A DNA stretch of 64,000 bases. Origin: an uncultured Prevotellamassilia sp. GTDB lineage: Bacteria; Bacteroidota; Bacteroidia; Bacteroidales; Bacteroidaceae. The DNA is taken from positions 62,001-126,000 of the forward strand of contig CAKQOG010000001.1 in the NCBI GenBank assembly GCA_934255485.1, read 5' to 3'. A model generated the notes under the pieces. It saw only the letters and a program-made list of their open reading frames with translations. It had not been told where the DNA came from and ran no database searches. A program made the position numbers and the translations under genes. Shown here piece after piece: positions 1 to 8,554 of this stretch (position 1 is the first letter of the stretch; each line of letters begins with the position of its first letter).

Positions 1-317
1 TCAATCATTTAATGAAGGTATTTACCTCTTATACCAACCCTATAACCATATTTGCAGCTTGCTGTCTATTGCTCTTTTTCACCCGATTATCGTTTCAGAG
101 CAAACTTATCAATTGGCTTGCAGCTGGCAGTTTTGCGGCCTATCTCACCCATCAGCAACTCTATGTGCGTCCGCTCTATTTTGAACTTATGCGCAACATA
201 AACAAGCAGATAGCATCTCCCATTTTGTTCTTTTTTGCAGCCTTGGCTACTATGTTGTTGATATATTTGGCCAGTGCGTTACTCGATGCAGTAAGGCGAT
301 TTATTATTCGTTTATAA
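1..317 (+). CDS. Acyltransferase family 3 membrane protein, C-terminal part (partial)
   Basis: The reading frame is already open at base 1, so the gene begins outside the window; the ATG at 12 is probably internal. The visible 100 or so residues hold three hydrophobic stretches separated by short basic loops, and a segment (AAYLTHQQLYVRPLYFE) that resembles the last membrane helices of OafA/YrhL-type O-acyltransferases. Such proteins move acetyl or other acyl groups onto surface sugars at the inner membrane. The catalytic N-terminal half is not visible, so the assignment rests on the C-terminal pattern only. A strong hairpin follows the stop codon. Confidence 0.55.
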   Translation, partial: NHLMKVFTSYTNPITIFAACCLLLFFTRLSFQSKLINWLAAGSFAAYLTHQQLYVRPLYFELMRNINKQIASPILFFFAALATMLLIYLASALLDAVRRFIIRL

Positions 318-325
318 GTAGCATA

Positions 326-379
326 ATTACGATAAAAGCGGATGGTTATGATGTTGAAACCATCCGCTTTTATCGTAAT
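326..379. terminator. Bidirectional terminator hairpin
   Basis: A perfect 22-bp inverted repeat (326-347 with 358-379) with a 10-nt loop lies between two convergent genes, the acyltransferase on plus and the CobW-type GTPase on minus. The stem carries A-rich and T-rich outer ends, so it can serve both transcripts. Confidence 0.85.
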
Positions 380-393
380 GCTATTGTAGCATT

Positions 394-1533
394 TTATTTT
401 TCCAAGCAATTGTCGAGCAAAGTCTCAATAGCCTCGCGGTCCATGTCTTGACCTATAAATACAAGCTTCTGCATACGGTCGCCATATTCATCGTCCCAAT
501 CGCGTAAGATAGAGGGATTTTTCTTTTTAAAGTCCTCCAACTCGTCGGCTGGCATAGTGGCATACCAGGCACCCGCTTGTGTGAGCGACACCTGTTTACC
601 CGCTTGTTCAAAAAGGTAGCAACTATCCTTTTCGTTGCTAAAATAGCAAATACCCTTGCAGCGGATAACGTTTTTAGGCCATAGTCGTGCCACAAATTGG
701 TCGAACTCCGTAAGGTTAAATGGTTTGCGGCGTTGGTAAACAAATGTGCCTATTCCATATTCAAGTGCTTCGCCCTCTTCTTCGTTTTCAAGGTCGTGCT
801 CATCGCCTTCAACGGCCTCAATCCAGCGTGCAGAGGTTGCCACTTTCTCAAAGTTGAATAAGTGCGTATTGATGATTTTATCCAAATCAACGTTGCCATA
901 GTCGCAAGGTATAATCTCAGCTTTAGGCTGAATTTCGTGAAGAATAGAGGTGATGCGTTTCAGTTCATCGGGCGTAACGTCAGATGCCTTGTTAAGCAAA
1001 ATCATGTTGCAAAATTCCACTTGTTGGATAACAAGACTTGCCAAATCATCTTCGTCAAGATTGGGCTTCTTTAAGTCGTTGCCTTCGGCAAATTCGTCGC
1101 GTAAGCGCAAGGCATCAACAACCGTAACGATAGAGTCGAGCTTAGCTATACCTTTAGTTGCCAAGTTTGGATACATTTGTGGATAAACGCTGATAGTTTG
1201 TGCAATAGGTGCAGGCTCGCAAATACCGCTTGCCTCGATAACGATGTAGTCAAATCGTTGTTCTTCTACAAGTTCGCTCAGTTGTTGCACCAAGTCCATC
1301 TTCAGAGTGCAGCATATACAACCATTTTGTAGTGGCACCAAACTGTCGTCTTTCTGTCCCACAACACCACCTTGAGCTATGAGGTTAGCATCGATATTCA
1401 CCTCGCCAATATCGTTTACGATAACGGCAAACTTAATGCCTTTTTTATTTGTTAAAATACGATTTAATAGCGTAGTTTTGCCACTTCCTAAATAACCTGT
1501 GAGTAACAATACAGGTGTAATGAACTGATTCAT
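394..1533 (-). CDS. CobW/COG0523 family GTPase (metallochaperone-like)
   Basis: G3E-family P-loop GTPase of 379 aa. Visible features are Walker A GYLGSGKT at residues 13-20, the invariant CICC metal-binding motif at 72-75 (GCICCTL), an E-A-S-G switch segment (VIEASGICEP), the LLNKASD guanine-recognition segment and a CobW C-terminal domain. An acidic stretch rich in Glu and Asp separates the two domains. Family members deliver or handle zinc or other metals in the cytoplasm. The specific metal cannot be read from the sequence, and no Zur-like site was recognised upstream. It is monocistronic by position: the next gene upstream on the same strand starts 765 bp away and ends 81 bp before this start. 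Confidence 0.88.
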   Translation of the reverse strand: MNQFITPVLLLTGYLGSGKTTLLNRILTNKKGIKFAVIVNDIGEVNIDANLIAQGGVVGQKDDSLVPLQNGCICCTLKMDLVQQLSELVEEQRFDYIVIEASGICEPAPIAQTISVYPQMYPNLATKGIAKLDSIVTVVDALRLRDEFAEGNDLKKPNLDEDDLASLVIQQVEFCNMILLNKASDVTPDELKRITSILHEIQPKAEIIPCDYGNVDLDKIINTHLFNFEKVATSARWIEAVEGDEHDLENEEEGEALEYGIGTFVYQRRKPFNLTEFDQFVARLWPKNVIRCKGICYFSNEKDSCYLFEQAGKQVSLTQAGAWYATMPADELEDFKKKNPSILRDWDDEYGDRMQKLVFIGQDMDREAIETLLDNCLEK

Positions 1534-1614
1534 TGCTTATTTTATTTTTATAAAAATATTCCAAAGTTGTAGTATAGCAAAAACTTAGCCAAGTATACTA
1601 TTTTTCTCAACAAT

Positions 1615-2298
1615 TTACAAGCCGAGTAGTGATTTTATGGCAAAAAACACCATTGGCACGAGCAAGGCTGGTAGCAAATTAATTGTTTTACAGTCTTTGA
1701 TATGTAACACGCCCAAGCCCGAAGCAGCTATCAATATGCCGCCTACAAGCGACACTTCAGATATAAGTTCGTCTGAGATAAATGAGCGCGAGAGCAAGGC
1801 AATGGCATAAATGCCACTCATCCACAAAAACACCACAATAGCCGTGAGCGACACCCCAAAGCCATACGATGATGCCACAACAATCATTGTTACGAGGTTG
1901 AGTGTGGCAGCTGTCATTAAATAGGTATTGTCGCCATAGAGCGCACTCATCACGGGCCCCATCATGGCCAACGTACCCACGCAGCACAACAATATGCCCG
2001 TAGTTATCCCCTCTGCCAAGTTCGATGTTGAGATGCGTTGCGTAGCTTTTTCCATGCGTTGGTCGAGTTTCAGCATCGTTCCAACCAAGGCGCCAATCGA
2101 TAGGCAAAAGATGAAAAGGGCAGGGTAGGCAGTTTTTTGCATGCTCTGTATGGCCACGTTCATGCCCAGCACCAAGGCACAAAGTCCCATTGCGGTGTTG
2201 AGCACATTAATATATTTTTCGCTGATGCCTTTACGAAACAAGGCACCGATAGCACTGCCCGCAATCACAGCAATGGCATTGATGATAATAGCGTACAT
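1615..2298 (-). CDS. DUF554 family membrane protein
   Basis: A 227-aa protein with about seven hydrophobic segments and glycine-rich turns (AIAVIAGSAIGALFRKGI near the N-terminus; SLVGGILIAASGLGVL near the C-terminus), matching the length and pattern of DUF554/YdfK-type inner-membrane proteins. The family's function is unknown and nothing in the neighbourhood defines it. It is divergent from ilvE across a 256-bp intergenic region. Confidence 0.8.
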   Translation of the reverse strand: MYAIIINAIAVIAGSAIGALFRKGISEKYINVLNTAMGLCALVLGMNVAIQSMQKTAYPALFIFCLSIGALVGTMLKLDQRMEKATQRISTSNLAEGITTGILLCCVGTLAMMGPVMSALYGDNTYLMTAATLNLVTMIVVASSYGFGVSLTAIVVFLWMSGIYAIALLSRSFISDELISEVSLVGGILIAASGLGVLHIKDCKTINLLPALLVPMVFFAIKSLLGL

Positions 2299-2554
2299 TT
2301 TTATTTTTTTGATTGATAAGGTAGCATAATCTTTGCATCTGTACGATGCTAAAACAAGTGCAAAGATACTGCTACTTTTGCAATAAATGCGTAAGAACCA
2401 CGATGTAAATTAATAAATCTTTTAAAACATATGCGTACATTTCCATTTCAACTTCTCAGTCCCTTTCGTAAAAAAAGTCATTATCAATGATCGTTGTATT
2501 AAGATAATCACTAAATTTGCGCATATTAAACTATCATATAACACACATTTTGGT

Positions 2555-3574
2555 ATGAACAACATAGATTGGGCTAACCTTAAGTTTGGGTATATGCCTA
2601 CAGACTACAATGTTAGATGCTACTATCGTAACGGCAAATGGGGTGAAATCGAAGTATCCTCTTCCGAAACAATCAATATCCACATGGCTGCTACAGCCTT
2701 GCATTATGGCCAAGAGGCATTCGAGGGCATGAAGGCCTTTCGTTGTCCAGATGGCAAAATACGCGCCTTTCGTATCAAAGATAATGCAGAACGTTTGCAG
2801 AGTACTTGCCGTGGCATTTTGATGCCAGAGTTGCCCACCGAGCGTTTTGTAGAGATGGTAAAAAAGGTGGTTAAACTCAACGAACGTTTTGTTCCGCCAT
2901 TTGAAAGTGGTGCATCTCTTTACATTCGTCCGTTGCTAATTGGCACAGGTGCACAAGTCGGTGTACACCCCACAGACGAGTATTTATTCATTATCTTTGT
3001 TACTCCAGTAGGTCCTTACTTTAAGGGTGGTTTTGCTACAAACGACTATGTAATTATTCGCGAATACGACCGTGCAGCACCCTTAGGTACAGGTCGCTAC
3101 AAGGTGGGTGGTAACTATGCTGCCAGTCTTGCTGCCAACAAGATGGCACACGATGCAGGTTACGCCTCAGAGTTTTATCTCGATGCCAAAGAGAAGAAGT
3201 ATATCGACGAATGTGGTGCTGCCAATTTCTTTGGTATCAAAGATGGCAAGTACATCACTCCTAAGTCGTCATCAATCCTTCCCTCTATTACCAATCGCAG
3301 TTTGCAGCAATTGGCCAAAGACCTTGGCATGGAGGTCGAGGTGCGTGCTATCCCCGAAGAAGAGCTATCAACCTTCGAAGAGGCAGGAGCATGTGGCACA
3401 GCAGCCGTTATCAGTCCGATACGCAAAATCGATGACCTTGAAAACCACAAGAGCTACGTTATCTCAAAGGATGGTAAACCCGGACCATGGTCTGAAAAAC
3501 TCTATACTCACTTGCGTGCTATCCAATATGGTCAAGAGCCTGATACACATGGATGGATTACGGTGATAGAATAA
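2555..3574 (+). CDS. ilvE: Branched-chain amino acid aminotransferase
   Basis: PLP-dependent fold-type IV transaminase of 339 aa that interconverts Leu, Ile and Val with their 2-oxo acids, using glutamate/2-oxoglutarate. Diagnostic segments are FEGMKAFR near residue 58, the catalytic lysine at about K183 in GRYKVGGNYAAS, and the C-terminal GTAAVISPI segment that forms the PLP-phosphate pocket. Length and motifs fit the longer, eukaryote-like BCAT2 subgroup common in Bacteroidetes. It is a single gene; the next gene starts 115 bp downstream. A TAAATTTG element at about 2514-2521 may be its -7 box, but no good -33 box is seen. Confidence 0.95.
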   Translation: MNNIDWANLKFGYMPTDYNVRCYYRNGKWGEIEVSSSETINIHMAATALHYGQEAFEGMKAFRCPDGKIRAFRIKDNAERLQSTCRGILMPELPTERFVEMVKKVVKLNERFVPPFESGASLYIRPLLIGTGAQVGVHPTDEYLFIIFVTPVGPYFKGGFATNDYVIIREYDRAAPLGTGRYKVGGNYAASLAANKMAHDAGYASEFYLDAKEKKYIDECGAANFFGIKDGKYITPKSSSILPSITNRSLQQLAKDLGMEVEVRAIPEEELSTFEEAGACGTAAVISPIRKIDDLENHKSYVISKDGKPGPWSEKLYTHLRAIQYGQEPDTHGWITVIE

Positions 3575-3689
3575 CAAAACAAATTCAAAACTACATCCAA
3601 CGTGTGCGAATGAAAGTGCGTTGTCAAACCGACCTTAGAGCCTATGATATACTCCCACTTGCATTCGCACATTTATATGTACAGACGTT

Positions 3690-4574
3690 ATGAAAAAAAT
3701 CACTCGCATTTTATTGTCGCTTTTTGTAGCATCTACCGCAATCATATTTGTGGCATGTAATGGCGACAAAAAGAAACTCGAAGACAAAGAAAAAGAAATA
3801 GCCGAACTCCGCCAACTTGCCGAAATCGACAAGAAGGAAATGGAAAATCAATATGCTGAATTTGCAAGTCAGTATGGCGAACTCAAAAAGGGCGTTAAGG
3901 ACGACTCGCTCGTTAGCCGTCTTAACCGTGAGCAAGCTCGTGCCGAAGCCTTGCTCAAAGAGTTGAAAGAAACTAAGGCTAATAGTACTGCCGAAATACT
4001 CAGACTTAAAAAAGAGTTGGCCACAGTGCGTGCTGTATTGCGCGACTATATTCGTCAAGTAGACTCATTGCAGCAAGTTAATCATGCACTGATTGGTGAG
4101 CGCGACCTTGCTCGTGCCGATGCCGACCGGGTGCGCATGGAGAACTCAAACATACAAGCTGAAAACTCTAACCTAAACCAAAAGGTGGCTATTGCAGCCC
4201 AACTCGATGCTACGGGCATAGGCCTTTCGCCACTCAAGCGCAATGGCAAACTAGCTAAGAAAAGTAAGGATATTGTGCGCTTTGCAGTATCGTTTACCAT
4301 CACTCGTAACGTTACGGCAAGAGCGGGCAATCGTAGCATCTATGTGCGTCTGCTTAAGCCCAACCAACAGGTGGTAAACGAGTCGGGTAGTTTTAGATAC
4401 GAAAACCGCAGCATTGGCTACTCTGCTGTTAAAACCATTGAATACGCTGGTCAAGAAACCCACGTTACGCTCTATGTGCCTGCAAACGAGTTTCTTGGTG
4501 GTGGTACCTATTCAGCCTATATCTTTGCCGACGGACAGATGATAGGCTCTGGTAGCATATCATTGGCTAAGTAA
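3690..4574 (+). CDS. Coiled-coil lipoprotein of unknown function
   Basis: A 294-aa exported protein. The N-terminus is a type II signal peptide ending in FVAC with the lipidated Cys at 23. Residues of about 28-165 are charged with heptad-like Leu/Ile/Ala spacing (repeated E-L, K-E-L and R-A-E-A blocks), predicting a long coiled coil. The remaining ~120 residues have a beta-rich look, with alternating hydrophobics (YVRLLKPNQQVV, HVTLYVPANEF) that suggests a small globular beta domain. I do not recognise the family. The layout suggests an envelope anchor or scaffold reaching through the periplasm. It is followed by a strong terminator. Confidence 0.85.
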   Translation: MKKITRILLSLFVASTAIIFVACNGDKKKLEDKEKEIAELRQLAEIDKKEMENQYAEFASQYGELKKGVKDDSLVSRLNREQARAEALLKELKETKANSTAEILRLKKELATVRAVLRDYIRQVDSLQQVNHALIGERDLARADADRVRMENSNIQAENSNLNQKVAIAAQLDATGIGLSPLKRNGKLAKKSKDIVRFAVSFTITRNVTARAGNRSIYVRLLKPNQQVVNESGSFRYENRSIGYSAVKTIEYAGQETHVTLYVPANEFLGGGTYSAYIFADGQMIGSGSISLAK

Positions 4575-4606
4575 AGTCTATAGTTTTTAAGAAAATATCC
4601 TATACA

Positions 4607-4646
4607 AAGGGCGGATAATCTACGTTTTTATAGATTATTCGCCCTT
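4607..4646 (+). terminator. Intrinsic terminator after the coiled-coil lipoprotein gene
   Basis: A 16-bp stem (4607-4622 with 4631-4646), one G-T mismatch, starting 33 nt after the stop codon and followed by a T-rich stretch. Confidence 0.8.
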
Positions 4647-4655
4647 CTTATTGTA

Positions 4656-4735
4656 TTAAATAATATTGCTGTACGCTAAAAGTGCTTAGCTTGCCTGTTG
4701 AATGATTTATGTATTGACACCCCCCTATTTAAATG
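4656..4735 (-). repeat. Dispersed ~50-bp intergenic repeat, copy 1
   Basis: Read on the minus strand, this stretch contains CATAAATCATTCAA, then AGGCAAGCTAAGCACTTTTAGCG (split here as AGGCAAGCTAAGC and ACTTTTAGCG) and an ATATT-rich end. The same order of blocks occurs at 17222-17300 and 53981-54035 on plus. It has no coding potential. It lies directly between a terminator and the REP-like region. Confidence 0.6.
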
Positions 4736-4769
4736 ATAAATAAGTGTACAAATTTAGATTAGAATGGCA

Positions 4770-5570
4770 TGGGCTGAAAGTTCAAACTGCTCAAACAAAT
4801 GCTCAAAAATAACTTTGAAAAGCACGGGCTGAAAGCCCATAAGACTACAGCCTAGGGCAGCGCCCTAGGTCCCCTATACCATATAGTGATGACGCTCTGC
4901 AAGAGCAAAAGATGAAGCCTACATTAGGCAACATAGGTTACAATAGGTTTCATCTTTTGCCCCTACAGGGCGTCATCGTACTATCTATATTATTACCCAG
5001 GGCAGCGCTCTGGGTCCCCTATACATATAGTGATGACGCTCTGCAAGAGCAAAAGATGAAGCCTACATTAGGCAACATAGATTACAATAGTTTTCATCTT
5101 TTGCCCCTACAGGGCGTCATCGTACTATCTATATTATGACCCAGGGCGCTGCCCTGGGCTAGCATCTTTTGGGCTTTCAGCTCGAACTACTTAGCTTAAA
5201 CAAATGCTCAAAAATAACTTTGAAAAGCACGGGCTGAAAGCCCAAAAGACTCCAGCCTAGGGCAGCGCCCTAGGTCCCCTATACCATATAGTGATGACGC
5301 TCTGCAAGAGCAAAATATGAAGCCTACATTAGGCAACATAGATTACAATAGTTTTCATCTTTTGCCCCTACAGGGCGTCATCGTACTATCTATACTATTA
5401 CCCAGGGCGCTGCCCTGGGCTAGCATCTTTTGGGCTTTCAGCCCGAACTACTTAGCTCAAACAAATGCTCAAAATTAAATTAGAATGGCATGGGCTTTCA
5501 ACTCAAACTCCTTAAACAAATGCTCAAAATTAATTTGGAATGGCATGGGCTAAAAGCCCGTAGAAATGTT
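4770..5570. repeat. REP-like complex palindrome array (three core copies)
   Basis: Three nearly identical 90-bp imperfect palindromes occupy 4888-4977, 5032-5121 and 5293-5382. Each starts GATGACGCTCTGCAAGAGC and ends with the near-complement ...CAGGGCGTCATC. They are bracketed by shorter palindromes: GGGCTGAAAGCCC and its complement GGGCTTTCAGCCC, CCTAGGGCAGCGCCCTAGG and CCCAGGGCGCTGCCCTGGG. Spacers repeat the phrase CAAATGCTCAAAA. There is no protein-coding signal; open frames in it are by-products of the repeats. Nested palindromes in an intergenic space match the general behaviour of REP elements, but I see no REP-associated transposase in the window. Confidence 0.8.
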
Positions 5571-5763
5571 AAATAGGGCTTAAATGTTTTAGGGATAGTA
5601 ATAATTAAATTAAAGCATCTCTGCATACTTTGATACGAACTTTGAATCCTCCGAAAATGTGAACATTTATTTACATTCAGAACTTCTGAAATAGGAACAA
5701 AATGTTAATTATTTTAACTAAAATAAGTGTTAAGCTGTAAATGTATTGTTTACTTCTGTTGCT

Positions 5764-5872
5764 ATAACACGTTTCTAATCCTACAAGAATACGTATCCTT
5801 AGGTCACTATCATACGTGTTCTTAGCTTACAAGAATACGTATGCTTGTACTTTTATAACACGTTTATAAGGG
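5764..5872. repeat. Array of dyad motifs with ~23-bp spacing
   Basis: About five units based on the dyad AAGAATACGTATCCTT or its degenerate form ATAACACGTTT, separated by 6-8 variable bases. The two best units are at about 5784-5799 and 5830-5845. The same motif family occurs at 34261-34376. No gene overlaps it. What binds it, if anything, is unknown. Confidence 0.55.
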
Positions 5873-5933
5873 TAAAAGCAACCATTTTGTCAAGATGTAA
5901 TTTTATAACGTCTTGATAATCAGTGATATAGAA

Positions 5934-6003
5934 AAACGCTCATAATTCTCGAAAAATGAACCAACATAAGTTGTGCTCGATTTTTCTCGAATTATGAGCG
6001 TTT
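5934..6003 (-). terminator. Terminator for the MFS transporter gene
   Basis: A perfect 15-bp inverted repeat (5934-5948 with 5989-6003) with a 40-nt loop that contains a further TCGAAAAA/TTTTTCTCGA pairing. On the minus strand it is followed by a TTTTT tract, and it begins 28 bp past the transporter stop codon. Confidence 0.7.
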
Positions 6004-6031
6004 GCCGTTTTGTGAAACGATATTTTAATTA

Positions 6032-7360
6032 TTACTTTTCCTCTTGTTTGTGTTCTTTAAAAGCAAAGGCAAAAAGCAAGAGCACCACAAAGGCGTAGCC
6101 AGCAAAAATAAACCAGCAACTCTGCCAATCGCCCAGTAGGTAGCTCGAACCCGTTGCATCGGGGGCGCTCCATTGGCAGTAGTGATTAACCACCTCGCCT
6201 GCCAACAAGGTGCCTATGGTTGCACCAAGGCCGTTGGTCATAAGCATAAACAAGCCTTGTGCCGAAGCCCTTACGCTTTCGTCGCACTCCTTGTCTACAA
6301 ACAAACCGCCCGAAACGTTGAAGAAGTCGAATGCCACACCATATACAATGCACGACAAAATGAACAGTATTACACCAGGGAACATAGGGTTGCCTATGCC
6401 AAAGAAACCAAAGCGCAACACCCATGCAAACATGGCAATGAGCATAACCACCTTTATGCCATATCTGCGGAGAAAGAAGGGGATAAGCAATATGCACACG
6501 GCCTCTGCCACTTGGCTGATAGACACTAACAATGTTGCATTGTTAGCAGCAAACGAGGTGGCTGTTTCGGGTATACCCTTAAAGCTGGTTATAAAGGGAG
6601 TGGCGTAACCATTGGTTACTTGAAGCGACATGCCCAACAAGCAAGAGAAGATAAAGAACATTGCCATTCTGCGTGTTTTAAATAAGCGGAAAGCGTCTAA
6701 TCCGAAAGCCTGTGAGAGCGTTTGCGTTTTCTTCTCAGCGAGTTTACATTGTGGCAATGTCATGCAATAGATAAAGAGCACAATGCCCAATACGCCCGAT
6801 ACAAGGAATTGCATGTGGGTGTACTGAAACTTGTTGGCATCGTCCAAAAGCGTAAAGCCAAGTGAGCCACCGCTAATTGTAGCACAATTTACAAACCACA
6901 TGGTAAGGATAAACCCAACGGTGCCAAACACACGGATGGGCGGAAAGTCCTTAACCGTGTCCATGCCATTGTTTTTGAGTAGCACAAAGGCTGTGGTGTT
7001 TGATAGTGCCAACGTAGGCATGTAAAAAGCCACGCTGAGCGTGTAGAGCGTGATGAACAATGTGGGGTCGGGAGTTGCACTCTGCATGCCCAACATGCAC
7101 AAACTCACCATAAACAAGCCCGCCACAAGGTGGCAGATACCCAACAAGCGTTGAGGCTGCACATAGCGGTCGGCCACAATGCCCATTAGCGTTGGCATAA
7201 AGATTGACACAATGCCCTGTATGGCATAAAACCAGGAGATGAGGCTACCCATTCCTGCCTTTCCTAAAAAATTGCCCATTGAGGTGAGGTAAGCTCCCCA
7301 CACGGCAAATTCAAGGAAATTCATCGCCACGAGGCGACATTTCAATGCTGAACGATTCAT
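6032..7360 (-). CDS. MFS transporter, nucleoside:H+ symporter-like
   Basis: About 442 aa with twelve hydrophobic segments. The N-terminal region (MNFLEFAVWGAYLTSMGNFL, then a GIVADRYVQPQRLLG loop after TM2) matches the NupG/XapB nucleoside permease family, which takes up nucleosides by proton symport. The C-terminal tail is short and charged. The start is taken at 7360 (MNRSALKCRL); the frame is open to 7435, but that would overlap the upstream gene's end and add a polar, non-family N-terminus. It lies downstream of the thioredoxin-like lipoprotein gene on the same strand. Substrate is inferred from the family only. Confidence 0.82.
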   Translation of the reverse strand: MNRSALKCRLVAMNFLEFAVWGAYLTSMGNFLGKAGMGSLISWFYAIQGIVSIFMPTLMGIVADRYVQPQRLLGICHLVAGLFMVSLCMLGMQSATPDPTLFITLYTLSVAFYMPTLALSNTTAFVLLKNNGMDTVKDFPPIRVFGTVGFILTMWFVNCATISGGSLGFTLLDDANKFQYTHMQFLVSGVLGIVLFIYCMTLPQCKLAEKKTQTLSQAFGLDAFRLFKTRRMAMFFIFSCLLGMSLQVTNGYATPFITSFKGIPETATSFAANNATLLVSISQVAEAVCILLIPFFLRRYGIKVVMLIAMFAWVLRFGFFGIGNPMFPGVILFILSCIVYGVAFDFFNVSGGLFVDKECDESVRASAQGLFMLMTNGLGATIGTLLAGEVVNHYCQWSAPDATGSSYLLGDWQSCWFIFAGYAFVVLLLFAFAFKEHKQEEK

Positions 7361-7419
7361 ATTATTGTTGTATTTGTTTTTTTTAAAATAAGAGGGTGTA
7401 TTGGCTGCATGTATCGTCG

Positions 7420-7920
7420 CTATTTTTCGTTGCAAAGCGATAGTATCGCGTTGTTCAACTTTCGCTTATTTACTTTTTCAACAAACACCTTACGCACCTT
7501 CCCGTTTTTGTCTGTCACATACACGCGGGGTATTCTTGTAGCAGCAAATAGGTTGAACACACGTTTGTCGGTCTGTGCCGAATAAGGCATAGTCAGTGCA
7601 TGTGAGCGCCAAAAAGGGGCTATTTCGTCTTCACCTTCGCTACGGCTGATGCAAACAAATCTTACGTTCGTTTTATATTTTTCGTACACCGTTTGCAGTT
7701 TGGGTAGCTCTTCTTGGCAGTCTGTGCAATGGGTGTTGAAAAACACAATTACGCAAGGCATCCCAACAAGCGATGCCGAATTTACTTGCCTACCATCGGA
7801 TGTTGTCACCTCGAACGCAGGCATCAGTCTGCCCGTTTTAGCATACTCGCCCAGCACCTCGCCTAAGCACGACGTAAGGCACAATAGGGTGGCAATAACA
7901 AAGGGTAAAACACATTTCAT
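7420..7920 (-). CDS. TlpA/ResA-type thioredoxin-fold lipoprotein
   Basis: 166 aa if started at 7920, where a signal peptide with lipobox LTSC (Cys 18) begins cleanly; the longer frame to 7971 would bury the signal peptide. The thioredoxin-like domain carries the active-site pair CTDC at residues 65-68 in NTHCTDCQEELP and the cis-Pro segment TRIPRVYV. Such periplasmic proteins reduce or exchange disulfides or support cytochrome or redox maturation. It is short for the family, lacking an N-terminal extension. The transporter gene follows on the same strand with about 60 bp between the stop and the preferred start. Confidence 0.85.
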   Translation of the reverse strand: MKCVLPFVIATLLCLTSCLGEVLGEYAKTGRLMPAFEVTTSDGRQVNSASLVGMPCVIVFFNTHCTDCQEELPKLQTVYEKYKTNVRFVCISRSEGEDEIAPFWRSHALTMPYSAQTDKRVFNLFAATRIPRVYVTDKNGKVRKVFVEKVNKRKLNNAILSLCNEK

Positions 7921-8554
7921 TATGCAAATGTACAAAATAGCAAAGTCTATTTCACAATTTTGGCGCATCATTTTTTGATAAATAAATATTTATGGTTAAT
8001 AACGATAGATTGGTAGGTATTTGTATTTTTTATATATAAATGGTGCATTATCATGTAACTGGTACACTATCATGCGGGCTGAATGCCCCAAAAACTCCAG
8101 CTCAGAGCAGCGCCATAGGTAAGTTATTCTTCCTCCGATGACGCTTTGTAAGTGCAAAAGATGATGCCACGAGCAATCATTTGTAAATCGTTATAGGTCA
8201 CTTTATAATTACTCCTATGCTCCATTTTCATCCTTGTTTGCAAACTCTGTATTAGACATATCCATGCACTTTTGCTAAGCATTGGTAGCAAATAAAATCT
8301 TAAATAAACTTTTCTAAATAAATTAACAAACTTTTACCCCCCCGTATGGATAATTTATATTTAGTAACTAAATTTGCAGCAGTTTAGATAGGTCTTTTCG
8401 TTGTTAGCTAATAAAGCATTTTGTATCTGAATATGAGCGAAAAGAGTTGATGATGAGAGTTGAAAATGTGATTATTCAGCATTCAAAGAACTTGACTTGA
8501 GAAGAACGATGATGAAATTACAAAACAATTAAATCATATTTAAATAAAAACTCA
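7921..8554. other. Gene-free leader with degenerate REP copy
   Basis: No supported gene. At about 8073-8165 there is a worn copy of the REP-like element (GCGGGCTGAATGCCCC, then GATGACGCTTTGTAAGTGCAAAAGATGA), lacking the second half of the palindrome. A TAAATTTG box at 8369-8376 is a plausible -7 element for the exported protein gene at 8555, which would give a leader of about 170 nt. The -33 box is poor (TATG). Confidence 0.55.

Noticed and set aside
4912..5139. 75-codon frame with two MKPTLGNI...-like repeats
   Set aside because: Lies wholly in the REP-like palindromes; the repeats are those of the DNA.
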